Shown piece by piece: positions 12,421-24,049 of a stretch of 64,000 bases of DNA. The notes beneath the pieces were generated by a model, which was not told the origin of the DNA, ran no database searches, and saw only the letters and a program-made list of their open reading frames with translations. Source of the stretch: Galbula dea (lineage: Eukaryota; Chordata; Aves; Piciformes; Galbulidae); NCBI GenBank assembly GCA_013399015.1, contig VWZX01002271.1, forward strand, positions 310,001-374,000, written 5' to 3'. Numbering within the stretch: position 1 is the first letter of the stretch; every line of letters begins with the position of its first letter. The translations under genes and the position numbers were made by a program.

Positions 12421-13845
12421 TGGATAAAGATGTGGAGTATTCACTTTTGTCCTAAACCATCACAAATAACATCCAGAGAGGTGGGATAAGAGACCTAGCA
12501 GTAAAGATGAATTTTGTTTCATCCCCCACTTGTCCAGTGGAGTTTTTTCTTAGGAGAAATAATCAGAATTTGTGGAAAAGAGCAGAACAGAGTCCCTAAA
12601 AATGCAGTGTCTGCTTCACTGTGAGGACAGGACAACCAAATGCTGCTCCTTTGGCCTGCAGCAAAACTCAAGTATAGCTCAACCCTGTTATGATTTCTTT
12701 TGATAATGCTTTTATTTTGGGGCTGTAGACCTGAAACCTATCAATCAACAAGCATCTAAGCTAATGCCTGATCCTGAGCAACAGCAATCTGGAAGTCAGG
12801 AGCAGTTTTAATGCTGAGAGTTGTGTTTCAGGCAAGGTCTTTGACAGACAAGTCTTGTAATATGCTCTAATGTTGTACCAGGGAAGAAGAGAGTTGGATG
12901 ATGACTACAGGAAAAAGAGAGAGCTACAAAAGAGCAGGCAGCAGCTTCTTCCTTATGTATATTTGATCAGCCAGCTGTTCTTGCTGAGTTTCCTTACAAT
13001 GTTCATGTTCTCTTCTAGGATAAAGAACTTTAGGCTTCAGTGTGAGAAGCAGGAAATTAGAAAAAGCAAGTTTCTAGCCAAAGGAAATGTTGGTGAAGGA
13101 AATTAAGGAAAGCTGCAGACAGTATGGGAAGGTGCCAGTGGTGGAGAACTGCTGAAGAAGCATCAACAGATCATGAGAAGGGGGATGGGAGACAACCTCC
13201 AGAGAAAGGCAGTGGCATCTCATGCACAGCAGCATTTAAATGAGGATGGAGTTGCTGTGGCTTCTGCATTTTTTCAGTGCAAGTACTTTTGAACCACAGA
13301 AATGTTGGGAAACAGTAAGAGCCCAGGTCACACTTTTGACAACCCTGCCCCAGAAAGCCCTCCTGAAGCTGCTCCTGGCAAATGGGGATCTGAACACCCA
13401 AAAGCAGGAGCACTAATAAAGTAAATGCAGGTCTGGTCTGATTTCCCAGCCATTAACATCAGAGCATAATGCACCATCACATCAGATTGCTTTCTGCCAG
13501 GTCCTGATTAGATGAGGTGAAGGTCAATGAGGAAACAGGGCCCTGGCCTGGTGCAGAAGTTCCACAGTGTTGGCTTCCAGTAATTGAAACAAATTGGTCT
13601 TTCCCAGCCTGCAATATCTTAGCAATATTCTGCAAACCATCCATTCAAAAACTGCTTTCCAAATTGTCATACAGGCTTCATAAAACAATTACAAGAGTGC
13701 AAACAAAGCTCATCATGCTGATGCACTAATTACCCTCCAGGTTCCTGATCTTTTGGGTTGCTTTTGTGTTGCAATATTGAGGCTTACAACTGAATTCCTG
13801 CCTCCATGTGCTGTAAGAAAAAGCCATCAACAGATGCACACTTTC

Positions 13846-14480
13846 CAGAATCCCAGCATGGTGGGGAGTGGAAGGGACCTTTGGGCATCATCCAGTCCAA
13901 CTCTCTGCTAAAGCAGGCTGAGCAGGTTGCCCAGGGTCACCTCCAGCTGGGGTTGGAATCTCTCCACACAAGGAGACTCCACAGCCTCTCTGGGCAGCCT
14001 GGGCCAGGGCTCCAACACCCTCACAACAAACAAGTTTCTCCTCCTGCTCAGTTGGAACCTCCTGGCTTCCAGTTGGTGCCCAGTGCCCCTTGGGCTGTCC
14101 CTGGGCACCACTGAGCAGAGTCTGGCCCCAGCCTCTTGCCCCCAGCCTTTAGCTCTTGCTCAGCATACAGCAGCTCCCCTCTGAGGCTGCCCTCCTCCTG
14201 GCTAAGCAGCCCCAGGGCTCTCAGCCTTTCCTCCTGCCAGAGCTGCTCCAGTGCCCTCAGCATCTTCCTAGCCTCTGCTGGACTCTCTCCAGTAGTTCCT
14301 TGTCTCTCTTGAAGTGGGGAGCCCAGACCTGGACCCAGTACTGCAGCTGTGACCTCACTAGGGCAGGGTAGAGGAGAAGGAGGACCTCCCTTGACCTTCA
14401 CACCCTTCTGAATGCACCCTGGTAGACTATTGACCTTCTTGGTCTCAAGGGCACATTCCTGGCTCAGAGTGAACTTGTGT
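13846..14480 (-). mobile_element. CR1 LINE 3' portion, longest copy, subfamily A
   Basis: This antisense CR1 copy of about 635 bp is the longest in the window. From the left: CCAGAATCCCAGCATGGTGG, GAAGGGACCTTTGGGCATC, TCTCTGGGCAGCCTGGGCC, TTGGAACCTCCTGGCTTCC, the CTCAGCCTTTCCTCCTGCC block and GTACTGCAGCTGTGACCTC. It also keeps a more 5' part (TTCTGAATGCACCCTGGTAG, CAAGGGCACATTCCTGGCTC) that the 9168-9712 copy lacks. The 150-codon minus-strand frame across it (14048-14500) is in the CR1 sense direction but lies in non-coding or degenerate 3' sequence. I see no reverse transcriptase motif. Confidence 0.95.
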
Positions 14481-16347
14481 GCAAATTTTAAATGCACCAT
14501 TTACTTTTCTGTAACCAATTCTGCCCTCATGGTAGCTGAGTTCCAGAAGTTTCCCAGATACTTCCAAATATTCTGCATTTTTTTCAGGAAGGCACATTTC
14601 TTCTCATGAGTAGTTATGAAATATATTATTAGTCTCCCTGGTGCTGATGCCAGTAAGGACTCCCACTGAGGTTTCAGCATGAGTTTGATGGGAAGAAATG
14701 CATCCCTGTGATAAAGAGTAGAATAAAAAGCTACATGGAGTGTTTAGCTCAGAAAGGGAGCACAGATATTTCAGTGCTGGTGATCTGTTTAGTGCAGAGG
14801 TAAAGCTGAAATAATCCTGCACTAAATACTGGTGCTCTGGGATATACCTGACTGCTCATTTCTTACCCTTCAGCAGGAAAAATAAAGTAAAAAATTAAAA
14901 TTGGTGACTTGATTCTTGTCTTAAAAGATGTTGATACAAAACTATTTTTAGGTAATAGGTAAAATTTCTACCTATTGTGTTCCCACCACATTCAAGGAGT
15001 TTTGATTCCTATTATGCTCCTGGTTTATTGCTTCCCTCTGTCTATATATTCCTTGGGCAAATTAAGCTGGAAATGTAGGAACTGCTTAATTGTGCATCCA
15101 AGCTTTGCTCTGGTTCTGAGCTGTCCCTCTCTCTTCACATTGTGTAACAGGCAGAAAGATGTCTAGTTTTGAGTATCACTCATAAATCAGTTTTACTCAC
15201 TTGTAAACCTGCTGCAGAATAAAGGATAACAACATTATTACAGTGTGTTAGCCCCTTGCCAGCAGCTCCTTGGAACAGGTTTACATGCTGTAGACAGGAA
15301 CAGGTTCACATGCTGCAGATATCATGGACAATGTGCCAAAAGGAACACTTAAATCTTTAGAAATGGGAAAATAAGCTATGCTGAGCCATGATCAGCTCAT
15401 GCTTTCCTAGTTTTGGGGTGTTTTTTTAACCCAAAAATGCATATCTAGTTATTGAAGTCAGTACAAGACCCAAGCTGCTTCTCTCCTAATTAACAAAGCA
15501 ACATCCAGGAGTGCAGTAGAAGCATGGTGTGGCCAGAACTTTCCCAGACTATTCCTCTAAGAAACACAGGGGGAAAAAAAAAGTAGAAACATCAAGAGAA
15601 GAACATATTAGCTATTTTTTATCCCTTCAGCCATTTTGGTCAAAACTTGACTTTTTAGAGATGAAAACTCAGCAAGCTAGATACAGATGGATAAGGAAAA
15701 AAAGGCTATTTCCCATCCCACAGCAATTCTGTATGTCTTGAGATGTTAACAACCTTATCATTCCTACTGGGTAGGAAGTGGTGCTCTGAAATAAGAGGGG
15801 AAAAAGAGTTCCTCCAAAGAGCCACAACCTTATGGTTGAGATGTTATATCAAGATCACCAGGACTGTAACAAATGCAGCTAGAGGGACCTCAAAAAGCCA
15901 TGTATTCCATTTGACCCAGAGATAGGATTAGCCACCTCATCCCTCTGTCCCTGAAATCTCCAATTATAGAGATCCCATAGACTCAGAATGGGAAAAGGTT
16001 GTATAGATTAGTTGTTTTTCCTCTTAAAATGTCTCTTCTTTTTTTTCCCCCTGGTGTTCATCCTGTATCTTTCTCCCAGATATTTCTGTGGGGAATAAGT
16101 TGCCTCTGGTGAAGTCTGCCAGTCATGCCTTGCTGAGTCTGTCCTTCCCTTTTACATCACAGTAATATCAAGTTTAGCATTAGAAATAACATTTAAGATT
16201 GATAAAATGGGTAAAATCCTCCACTGGGGGCTTGGGGTTGTTTCTGCTTAACATTCAGTGGAAATCCTGCAGGGAAGTTCTCCTGGTGATACAGAGGCAA
16301 AGTGGAAGAGATCTGAAAACCATTTGGGTTCACCACTGACACCAAAA
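14481..16347. other. Unique non-coding DNA
   Basis: Apart from the 25-bp tandem duplication at 15272, only chance frames of 60-72 codons occur. A weak likeness to a CR1 end near 15967 was not strong enough to call. Confidence 0.55.
15272..15321. repeat. Tandem duplication, 25-bp period
   Basis: GGAACAGGTTTACATGCTG at 15272 recurs at 15297 as GGAACAGGTTCACATGCTG. Two adjacent units differ at only a few bases. Confidence 0.85.
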
Positions 16348-16459
16348 AATGTGGAGATATGGTGCTCAGGGAAGTGTTTTGGTGGTGAGCATGGTAGTGT
16401 TGGGTGGATGGTTGGACTCTATGGTCTCAGAGGTCTTCTCCAACCATAAAGATTCCAGG
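16348..16459 (+). mobile_element. CR1 LINE 3' fragment
   Basis: A sense-orientation CR1 tail. It shows GTGGAGATATGGTGCTCAGG, GGTGGTGAGCATGGTAGTG, TGGATGGTTGGACTCTATGG, and TCTCAGAGGTCTTCTCCAAC followed by an ATAAAGATTCCAGG end. It is truncated to about 110 bp. Confidence 0.88.
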
Positions 16460-16874
16460 ACAGGGCACTTCAATTCCTGCAATCTTTAGACAAAGACATT
16501 CAAGACAATAAATCAGTTCAGTTCACTGTGCAGAGCCTGCCTGCTGCTGGGGTAGTGCCCATTTTGGGAGGTGTTTTCCCAGCTGCAGCAACAGGCAGAC
16601 AGAACAAAGCATTTGAGATGCTTCTCTGCATAAATACTGAAGAGCAGCCCTCTTCTCTTTGTAAGAAATTCTCCTTTTGCCAGGTGGGTTCAGGCAGACT
16701 CTGACTTTTGTGACTTGCTGTGGTGTTTTCTCTTGGAAACATAAGCTCATTTAATAAATTCAGGGGGTTTTATTTCTAATTGAGTTGTGACCCTCTGAAG
16801 CATATTCCTGTGGGTGCTTTGCATCCTTCCTCTTTGGAAACATGTACTGCATCAACTGCTTGATTTAGATCTGG

Positions 16875-17128
16875 CTTTGTATATGTGTATTATATACATA
16901 AACCAAAACAAGGGGACACACATACATATATATATATAAAATAAATGATATATATGTGATATATACAGAGTGATACAGATAGATAATATATATAGAATGA
17001 TATATATGATATATAGAGAATGATATATATGATACAGAATGGGATATAAGATATATATAGAATTATACATATATAAGAGATATATAGACAATGATCTATA
17101 GATCTTCTATGGCTATGCATATATAAAG
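16875..17128. repeat. TA-rich degenerate low-complexity tract
   Basis: About 250 bases are built from ATATAT runs broken by GATATATATGATA, AGAATGATATAT, AGATATATAG and similar variants. A loose internal unit of the form (AGA)ATGATATATATGATATA recurs several times. The Tyr/Ile-rich minus-strand open frames here are simply the translation of this tract. Confidence 0.85.
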
Positions 17129-18289
17129 GTTTAATTATTTATAATAGTAAAGACTCTCATTTCTGTTCATGATAATCTTTAGGACCTATTTTTGACATCC
17201 AACCATATGGTGCCCTGAGGGATGGCTGAGCTGTTTGCCTTGTTCACAGTTCACCATAGATGTACTTGAGATTTTGTGTTGTACAGAAAATGCTAGGGCT
17301 GTGGGGAGGTTGGAGGAGAGCTGCTTGCTGCTGCCTTCCTGGATGTCACTTTGTGTTGAAAGGATGGAAGCTACTTCTGCTGGGACAGCTGGGGAAAAAA
17401 GCCTAAGAGCAGTGGGTGAAAGAGAGGGAAAAATCCCTAGGGAAAGCCCTGGATGTGTTGGAAGGAGGGAGCAAGCTCGTGTGGATGGGATGGAAGGAAG
17501 ATGGCTTTCCTAGGGATGAAGCCTGTGGGGCTGGTTCAACCTAGAAGCCAGGAAACCTGCTGGATGGCAAAGCAGGGCTTGAAGGACATCACCAGTTTGG
17601 CATGGGGTGGGCTGGCAGGGAGGGGAATCATCCCTCTCAGTGACCTGGCTTTTCTGCATTTAAAGAAATCCTCAGTTCTCTTTGGAAAACAACCAGTTTT
17701 CTGTGTCTAACCCAAGGATTCTCCTGTGCATTTATCAAGAACTGCTCAGGAGCTGTTCCCCCTCCCAAACACCTGATAAATGCCATCACTTGCTATTGCC
17801 TCTGCTGCCCCAAGTGCCCTTTCTCTGTCCTCCACAAATCACTGTGATGGGAGCGAGCCCAAAGCCTTCACCCTCATCACCCCAGTGCTGCCCAGCTCTG
17901 CTGTAACGAATCTGTGTGATCACATGCAGAGAAAACCCTAATCTAACATCTCCCAAATTACTGAGGGGTGATGAATGTGTGTTTGGCAGAGCCCACTGAG
18001 GCTGGGAAGGAAACACTGCCTGTGTGTCCTGGGAGCTGTTTTTCTCCTCACTCTTCGCACTGTTCAAGATGGCTAATACCTGAAAAAAACACAAGAGGGA
18101 CAACCTTTTGGCTGTGGAAAATGCACTAGCAAGAAATGTTCTTGGGCACTGCTTAGAGTGCAGAACTGTCTAGCATCTTGTCCTGCTCTGAGCTGGAACA
18201 GAACTAATTCTGTGCAGGGATTGGACTTCTCAGCTCAGTCTCTTCTCAGCGAGGCACTTGCTTCAGCTCACAGTATGTTCTCCCACACA
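17129..18289. other. Unique sequence, relatively GC-rich
   Basis: 17220-17650 is more G-rich than its surroundings, with GGAGG and GGGAG clusters, and carries overlapping frames of 74-92 codons. No splice pattern, domain or repeat match is recognisable. It could be part of an undescribed LTR or simple unique DNA. Confidence 0.4.
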
Positions 18290-18720
18290 GGCTCTGCTGC
18301 TAGCAGGGACAACACCTGATGGGGACACCTCCTGCCAAGGCTGGGGCTGCACAAAGCATCTGCCTTACACTTGCTCCTCTGCACACCAAGGGCACTGCTC
18401 CAGCTTGTGTCCCACCTGGGGCTGCAGGGAGTCAGAGGTGGCAGCTGCAGGGAGGAGGGGACAGGAGAGGTGACCCTGAACTGACCAACAAAGGATTCCA
18501 TCCAGGGATGTCATCTTCAGGAGAAAGCTGAAGGATCAGGAGGGTCAAGCCTCTTCTTCACTGGGAGTCTCTGTCCTTCTGCCTTTGATCCTAATCCATG
18601 TGTTCCTGAATCCAGCTCCTGAATCCCGTTCCCATCTGCTGCCGAGTCCAGCCTGGGACTTCCCCAGTGCTGCCACAGCATCAGTGGTGACAGTGGTGTC
18701 ATTGCCATCAAAGGTAAGGC
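18290..18720 (+). mobile_element. Probable solo LTR of an avian endogenous retrovirus
   Basis: The segment CTGACCAACAAAGGATTCCA, then TGTCATCTTCAGGAGAAAGC, has the layout of the core promoter of avian ERV LTRs (a CCAAC...ATTCCAT...GTCAT...TCAGTATAAAA-type order), with the TATA box decayed to GGAGAAA. The part downstream (18536-18713) recurs in opposite orientation at 23578-23777 with high similarity, which shows it is a dispersed repeat. No internal retroviral sequence flanks it, so a solo LTR is likely. The 5' limit is a guess. The minus-strand frame at 18517-18843 is a by-product. Confidence 0.5.
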
Positions 18721-19724
18721 TGCACCCCTGCTTGTCACACCACCACTGGGAACTATAAACCTATTAAAATAGTGTTTGTGCATCCTGCTTGGCAAAGAAG
18801 CTGCCTTAGAGTGTGTTTTACACACCAAGCTGTGCAGAGCCACTCGGCAAGAACAGACAGAGCTCCCAATGAAGGGAATGAATGCTTTGTTTATGACAGA
18901 TTTCTTGGGTTTATTCCCAAGGTTCAGAAGTAAATTACTAGCAAAATGCAGACAGAACTGGCAATATTTGCCTCAGCATTATTCATCCAGAGACTCAGGA
19001 GCTGCAGCTCAGGCTGTGAAAGACAGCAGTTAAAATACAGAGCTGCTCCAGCCCCTTCTGCACTGGTTTAAATCAAGAGGAACTTGGGCTGAAACCAATG
19101 GAGTGTAAAATTGGTGGAAGTGAGAATCACTACTACTTCCTGTACCTAGACATCAGTGAAACTATTTGTTCAAAGCATTTAGAGACACTCTCCTCATAAA
19201 CAGCTTATTTTCTTCCACATTAAATAGATCAAAGGTATCCAGACTCATTTCCTAGCATGATTCAAATAAACATGGGTATTTATTGCCACATGACTTGCAG
19301 GAGTCACACTCTTGTTGGATCTGAATCCAGAAATAGTGATTGATTTTTAGGGTTTTCTTTTTTTCTCCCTTGGTTTAATAAAAGGAATCAGAGTGCTGGA
19401 TGAAAGCAGGCATTCATTGAGTTTGATTGACATCTCCAATTTTGGATATATATTCTAACTAATGGAAGGAATATTGCAATACAGGAATCAATTATATTTG
19501 TTCAGTTGTCAGGTTTGTAAAGTGAGAACAGTTTAAATTATATATGATCCAGCTGTCTAGATATTATGTAGTCTTAACAGACAATATTACCATGGATGTG
19601 TTTGTTTTAATGAGGAGCTTATCAGCATACATAGTTCATATGTCAGCCACTGCTACTTAGTGAAGCAGCAGAGATTTATCAGGGAGCTCATAACATCCTT
19701 ACCACTTGAAGGTGTGGCTAGTCA

Positions 19725-19786
19725 AGCTTTCTGGGACCAGATGACCTCTAAAGGTCACTTCCAACTCTAACCTTTCTATGATCAGA
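19725..19786 (+). mobile_element. CR1 LINE 3'-end fragment
   Basis: The terminal CR1 block is in sense orientation: CTGGGACCAGATGACCTC, then TAAAGGTCACTTCCAACTC and CCTTTCTATGATC. Upstream homology is lost within about 20 bases. Confidence 0.7.
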
Positions 19787-20156
19787 AGAAGAACATGCCT
19801 GATGAAGAAAGATTTGCTGGTCCAATTAACATCACTGTTAACATTACTGAAGCTACTAGTTTATAGTTATTCCTAATTACACTATGGTAATGGAGTATTT
19901 TGCCTCTGAGCTCCATGCTCAGAATGCTCCAGGTTTAAGGATGGGTTAATTCTATACATTATTTCAATGTAGACTTGAAATAAAGCACACAATCCAACAT
20001 TTTGAGACTATAATTCTCAACAGGTCTTTCAGGAATCAGGGTTATGGCAAGTAATTGCAAACTTCTATTTGCTATACTTTTCCCATTTGTTGACCTTTCC
20101 CTTAGCTTAGCAATTTGATAATTAAGTCTTTAGGAAGCATAATCTAATGAAGAATC

Positions 20157-20405
20157 TAAAGAATCATAAGACAGTTTGGGTTGGAAGGGATTTTAAGTAT
20201 TGTCTAGTTCCAACCCCTCTGCCATTAGATCAGGTTGCTCAAAACCTCATCCAGCCTGGCCTTGAACACTCCCAGGGATGGAACATCCACAACTTCTCTG
20301 GGGAACCTGTCCCAGTGCCTCACCAGCCTCTGAGTAAAGATTTTCTTCCTGATGTCTAATCTAAATCTACCCTCTTTCAGTTTGCAACCATCACCCCTTG
20401 CATAA
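20157..20405 (-). mobile_element. CR1 LINE 3' portion, subfamily D
   Basis: An antisense CR1 copy. From the left it shows AATCATAAGACAGTTTGGG, TTGGAAGGGATTTTAAGTA, CATCCAGCCTGGCCTTGAAC, ACTCCCAGGGATGGAACATC, TCCCAGTGCCTCACCAGCCT and TGATGTCTAATCTAAATCTA. The short open frames on both strands across it reflect only the repeat. Confidence 0.92.
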
Positions 20406-20937
20406 AACCATAGAATAGTTTGATACATGGGATATATTCAATATCATACATACTCTGTGTTCTCTTTCCATCTCCCTTCCAGAGAGCACAGGGCAGGAAG
20501 GTCTCTGGTGCTGGTCCATCCTCTGCACTCCTCAGCTCTGCTGGAAGTCTGCTCTGCTGTCCTTAGGCACTGACTGCTGGCTGAATTCAGCCTTACCTGT
20601 GGCCATCAATATTAAGTTTCACACCTGAGGGAATTCTGTGACTGATTTCAAAGCCTTTCCTAGACTTCCAGGCACCCAAGAGAACTGAAGGAGTGTTTGT
20701 GAAGGAGGAAATACCCAGAAATTATCCTAGAAATTCATTTTTATTTGATATTTTTTTTAATATGGACACTTTTCCACACAGCCTTTGGTTGCTCACCAGC
20801 AGAAGAGGAATATGCATCTGTCTTCAGATGGAGGGGTTTGTTTGTTTCACTAGTGTGATGTTCTTGACAGTATTCTCAGGATACTAATTTGTTATTTTTA
20901 ATGAGAATTCTTAGTCCACAGGAGACCAGACATACAT

Positions 20938-20951
20938 CACACACACACACA
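20938..20951. repeat. Short (CA)n run
   Basis: About seven CA units, followed by ATATC. Confidence 0.8.
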
Positions 20952-21548
20952 TATCTACACTGTGCTGGCTTTCATAAAATATTGATGAGCCATTATTGGC
21001 ATTAGGGGATATCTGAAGCCAAAAATATTCATAGGAGGCAATTTTGTCACCAAATGAAATTATGGACTATTTATTCAGCCAGGAAGCTGCCCTGAGTATG
21101 TGTCTCCAGCAGAATTAGGGAGTTAGTTATTTATGAGTTGGCCTCCTAGCCTCTTCCTTAAAGAGAAATCAGGGAACAGGTTGAGCACAGGATGTTTTGT
21201 TTACAAATTGGCCAGAGAGCATTGTTCTTGCTTTGATTTGCAATGACTAATGAGCAACATAATTTTTAATCAGAGGGTTTCCAGCCTGACATGCTGACAA
21301 GCACATCCTGCATGTGTTCCATTCAGCATGGCAGGATGCAGGCAGCTGTGGATGCCAAGGAGAGAACAAACAGCAGTGTGAGAGAGATCAATGTGTCAGG
21401 AGAGGAGAAGACTTTTCTAGCAAGCAAGCTGAACTGGAAACAGCTTTCATTTGGGGATCTCCTAAGATATGTTTTTGTGGGCACAGCAAAGCTGAAGCCT
21501 CAGCTCAGGATGCAGAGGAAAGGGGCAGAAAGAAATCAGTTTGTCTGG

Positions 21549-21714
21549 GCTGATGTTGTGGCTGCCCCGTCCCTGGCAGTGTTTGAGGTCAGGCTGGATG
21601 TGGCCCTGGATGACCTGGTCTAGTGCATGTGGCATCCCTGCCCATGGCAGGGGGGTTGGAACTAGATGATCTTTAAGGTCCCTTCCAACCTCAGCCATTC
21701 TAGGATTCTATGAC
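21549..21714 (+). mobile_element. CR1 LINE 3' fragment, subfamily D
   Basis: A sense-orientation CR1 tail. It shows GTGGCTGCCCCGTCCCTGG, GTCAGGCTGGATGTGGCCC, TGGATGACCTGGTCTAGTG, the GCCCATGGCAGGGGGGTTGG block, GATGATCTTTAAGGTCCCTT, and an intact-looking tail with two ATTCTA(T)G-type units. It supplies the C-terminal part of a chance 110-codon frame (21291-21623). Confidence 0.93.
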
Positions 21715-23577
21715 TCAAAGGGCAGCAGTCAGCAGGGACAAATAGAGCATGAGATCTCAGCATTGGAAGTTCTTGAGGATGGCTCCTAAGGCAGCCCAGA
21801 CTGGACATCAGGGAAGGCTGGGAGCAAATTGGCCTTGACAAAGCTTTTTAAAAGTATCTCCCTGCTCACCAACAGTTCAGCAGAGCAGATACTCATTCCC
21901 TCTGTCATTTTCTGTAAAAAGAACCAAGTTCACAGCCTGGCTTTATCCTCTTCCTCTGCTCCTTTGTACCAAACCATCCCAGGAGAGACCTGAGTGCTCC
22001 TCTCCTCTCTCAGTCCTTTCTGAGGCTGGGAATGACTTTTGCAGCATCCCTAAAGACGACACCCTCAAGGAGCTTTGCAACCTCATGCTTCCCTCCCCAA
22101 AATTTGGAAAGAGCCCAAGCAACTGTCTTCATCTCCCAAGTCCTAAGGACTTTCAAAGGTGAAGGATGGGAGAGGACAGAGCAAGACAATTATGCTGGGT
22201 GTCAAAGCACATCCTCAACAGGCACAAGCTCCAAGTTCAGCAGCAGCTCTGCCTCTCCACTCTGTGTGTCTGCCTCCCTCTGCACATGCCTGAGATGATG
22301 CTCAAAGCATTATTATTCCCTTCATAACAATATATATATTTATACATATAGATACACTATTATTCCTTGAAAAACTCTTTTGAGTGATCATAAAGGTGGA
22401 ATTCTTTGACATCTAGTTGTTACCATAGCCCTTCCAAACAAGTTGTTTTGGTGTGAAAGTGGTTTTCATCCACTTTCTCCTAGTAACAAAGAGCCTCTGT
22501 AAAGTGGAGAATGACTCTGCTAAGGCTGGAGGTAATAACACATGTTGCTGATGTGACCCCTTTAAGGCTTCTAGAATTTAATGTTCATTAATTGCTTTGG
22601 AGCAAGGGAGAAAGGGATCACCTGCTTTGAAGGAGAAGAAGAGCAAAGTTCAAGACTTCTTGAAAGAGTTAGAGGGAAAACTGGCCTGCTACATTGGCTG
22701 CTTCTGATTTAGGGCTGGAAGATATCTTGCATTAGATTATCAGCTTGGTTTGCATTTTAATCTGCATGAATCCCATCAGCAAGTGCCAAGTGCTACCAGA
22801 AGCATGCTTCTGTGATGCCACTTCTCCAACCATATATCACAGGAAAGACTGGATGTCGTGTCAGCAAACAAAGAGGAGAGAATAATGACCCAGGATTTAG
22901 CCAGGAGCTTTTATAAGACAAAATAAAAGGTGTACCAGCTAAAGGATGTGTTTATCAGGAGGCTGCTCCTCCTCATTTTAGAAGTGCTTGGGCAGCTTTA
23001 ATGGAGAAGGAGTCTAATGGCTTTGGACACTTGCTAATGGTGCATGTCACCCCCTTCCCATGTTCCTAATGACATGTCTAATTTCTGATGGCATGTGTCA
23101 CATTGCATATATTTGTTAAATATAGGTCACAAGCTAAAAATATGCACAATATTAACAAAAGAGATGTGATAACAATTGCATATATCTCCCTCGCTGCAGA
23201 AAACCTCAACTGGTTGTAAGTCTGCTACTGGAGAGTTTGCTAACACTCAGCAGCAAACTGGTTTTTAAAGCCTTGTCTTTAAAGGTGGTGGGGAAATGTT
23301 AGGCTTAGGTGGAGTTGCTATTGATGAGAAAAAGGATTTTTTTTCCTCACTGAAAGTTATTCTTAGAGATGGTGCCTCCTCCTGTGTGACAAGGGTCAGG
23401 GCTGGGCTGGTCATCAGACAAGTGCCACATGCTCTCTCTGAACCCCTCTGCCTTCCCAAAGGGAAGAGAAAGGGAATAAGGGAGAGAGAATGATGGCTTG
23501 GGAAAGAAAACTAAAACAGTGACAATCAAATGAAATATAGACAGATATCTACAGCCCAATCTCCAACCCAACCCCTG
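21715..23577. other. Unique non-coding DNA
   Basis: No repeat family could be named. A short TA run lies near 22330-22358. The sequence around 22575-22600 has TTCATTAATTGC homeodomain-like motifs but no further support for a regulatory element. Confidence 0.5.
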
Positions 23578-23777
23578 CTGGCAGTGGCATCACTGTCACC
23601 ACTCATGCTGTGGCAGCACTGGGGAAATCCCAGGCTGGACTCAGCAGCAGATGGGAACTGGATTCAGGAGCTGGATTCTGGAACTGGATTCAGGAACACA
23701 TGGATCAGGATCAAAGGCAGAAGGACAGAGTCATTCTTGGACTCTGACCCTTAAAGAAGAGACTTCACTCTCATGAT
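23578..23777 (-). mobile_element. LTR fragment matching the 18.5-kb LTR, inverted
   Basis: Read on the minus strand, this matches 18536-18713 nearly throughout. Shared blocks on the plus strand here include GATGCTGTGGCAGCACTGGG-like sequence, CCAGGCTGGACTC, AGCAGATGGGAACTGGATTC and GGATCAAAGGCAGAAGGACAG, although the first reads CATGCTGTGGCAGCACTGGG in this copy. A short extra unit (about GGATTCTGGAACT) interrupts it relative to the other copy. It abuts a CR1 at 23778. The U3 and promoter part is absent. Confidence 0.6.
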
Positions 23778-24049
23778 CACAGAATCATTAAGGCTGGAAA
23801 AGAACTCTAAGACCATCAAGCCCAGTCATCAACCCAACACCCCCATGCCACTAAACCATGTCACCAAATGCCACATCTATATATTTTCAGAACCCCTCCA
23901 GGGATGGTGACTCCACCACTGCCCTGGGCAGCCTAGGCCAATGCTTAAAAACTCTTTCTGTGAATAAATTTTTCCTGATGTCCAATCTAAACCTCCCCTG
24001 GTGCAACTTGAGGCCATTTCCTCTTGTCCTATCACTAGAAACCTGGGAG
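23778..24049 (-). mobile_element. CR1 LINE 3' portion, subfamily B
   Basis: An antisense CR1 copy. It shows ATCACAGAATCATTAAGGCT, GGAAAAGAACTCTAAGACC, CACCCCCATGCCACTAAACC, CCAGGGATGGTGACTCCACC, CTGGGCAGCCTAGGCCAATG, TCCTGATGTCCAATCTAAAC, the CCTGGTGCAACTTGAGGCC block and TTTCCTCTTGTCCTATCAC. It directly follows the LTR fragment, so either the CR1 inserted at its edge or the LTR end was lost. Confidence 0.94.

Noticed and set aside
14048..14500. 150-codon minus-strand frame
   Set aside because: It lies in the 3' part of a CR1 copy, and its text reappears in the copies at 9.2 and 31.1 kb. No reverse transcriptase motif is present.
15967..16008. Weak likeness to an antisense CR1 end (CCATAGACTCAGAATGGGAA)
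   Set aside because: The match is too short and broken, and the following GGTTGG...GACC block is absent.
17235..17710. Overlapping plus-strand frames in a G-rich segment, considered as an exon
   Set aside because: No convincing splice sites or domain, and the frames overlap in conflicting phases.
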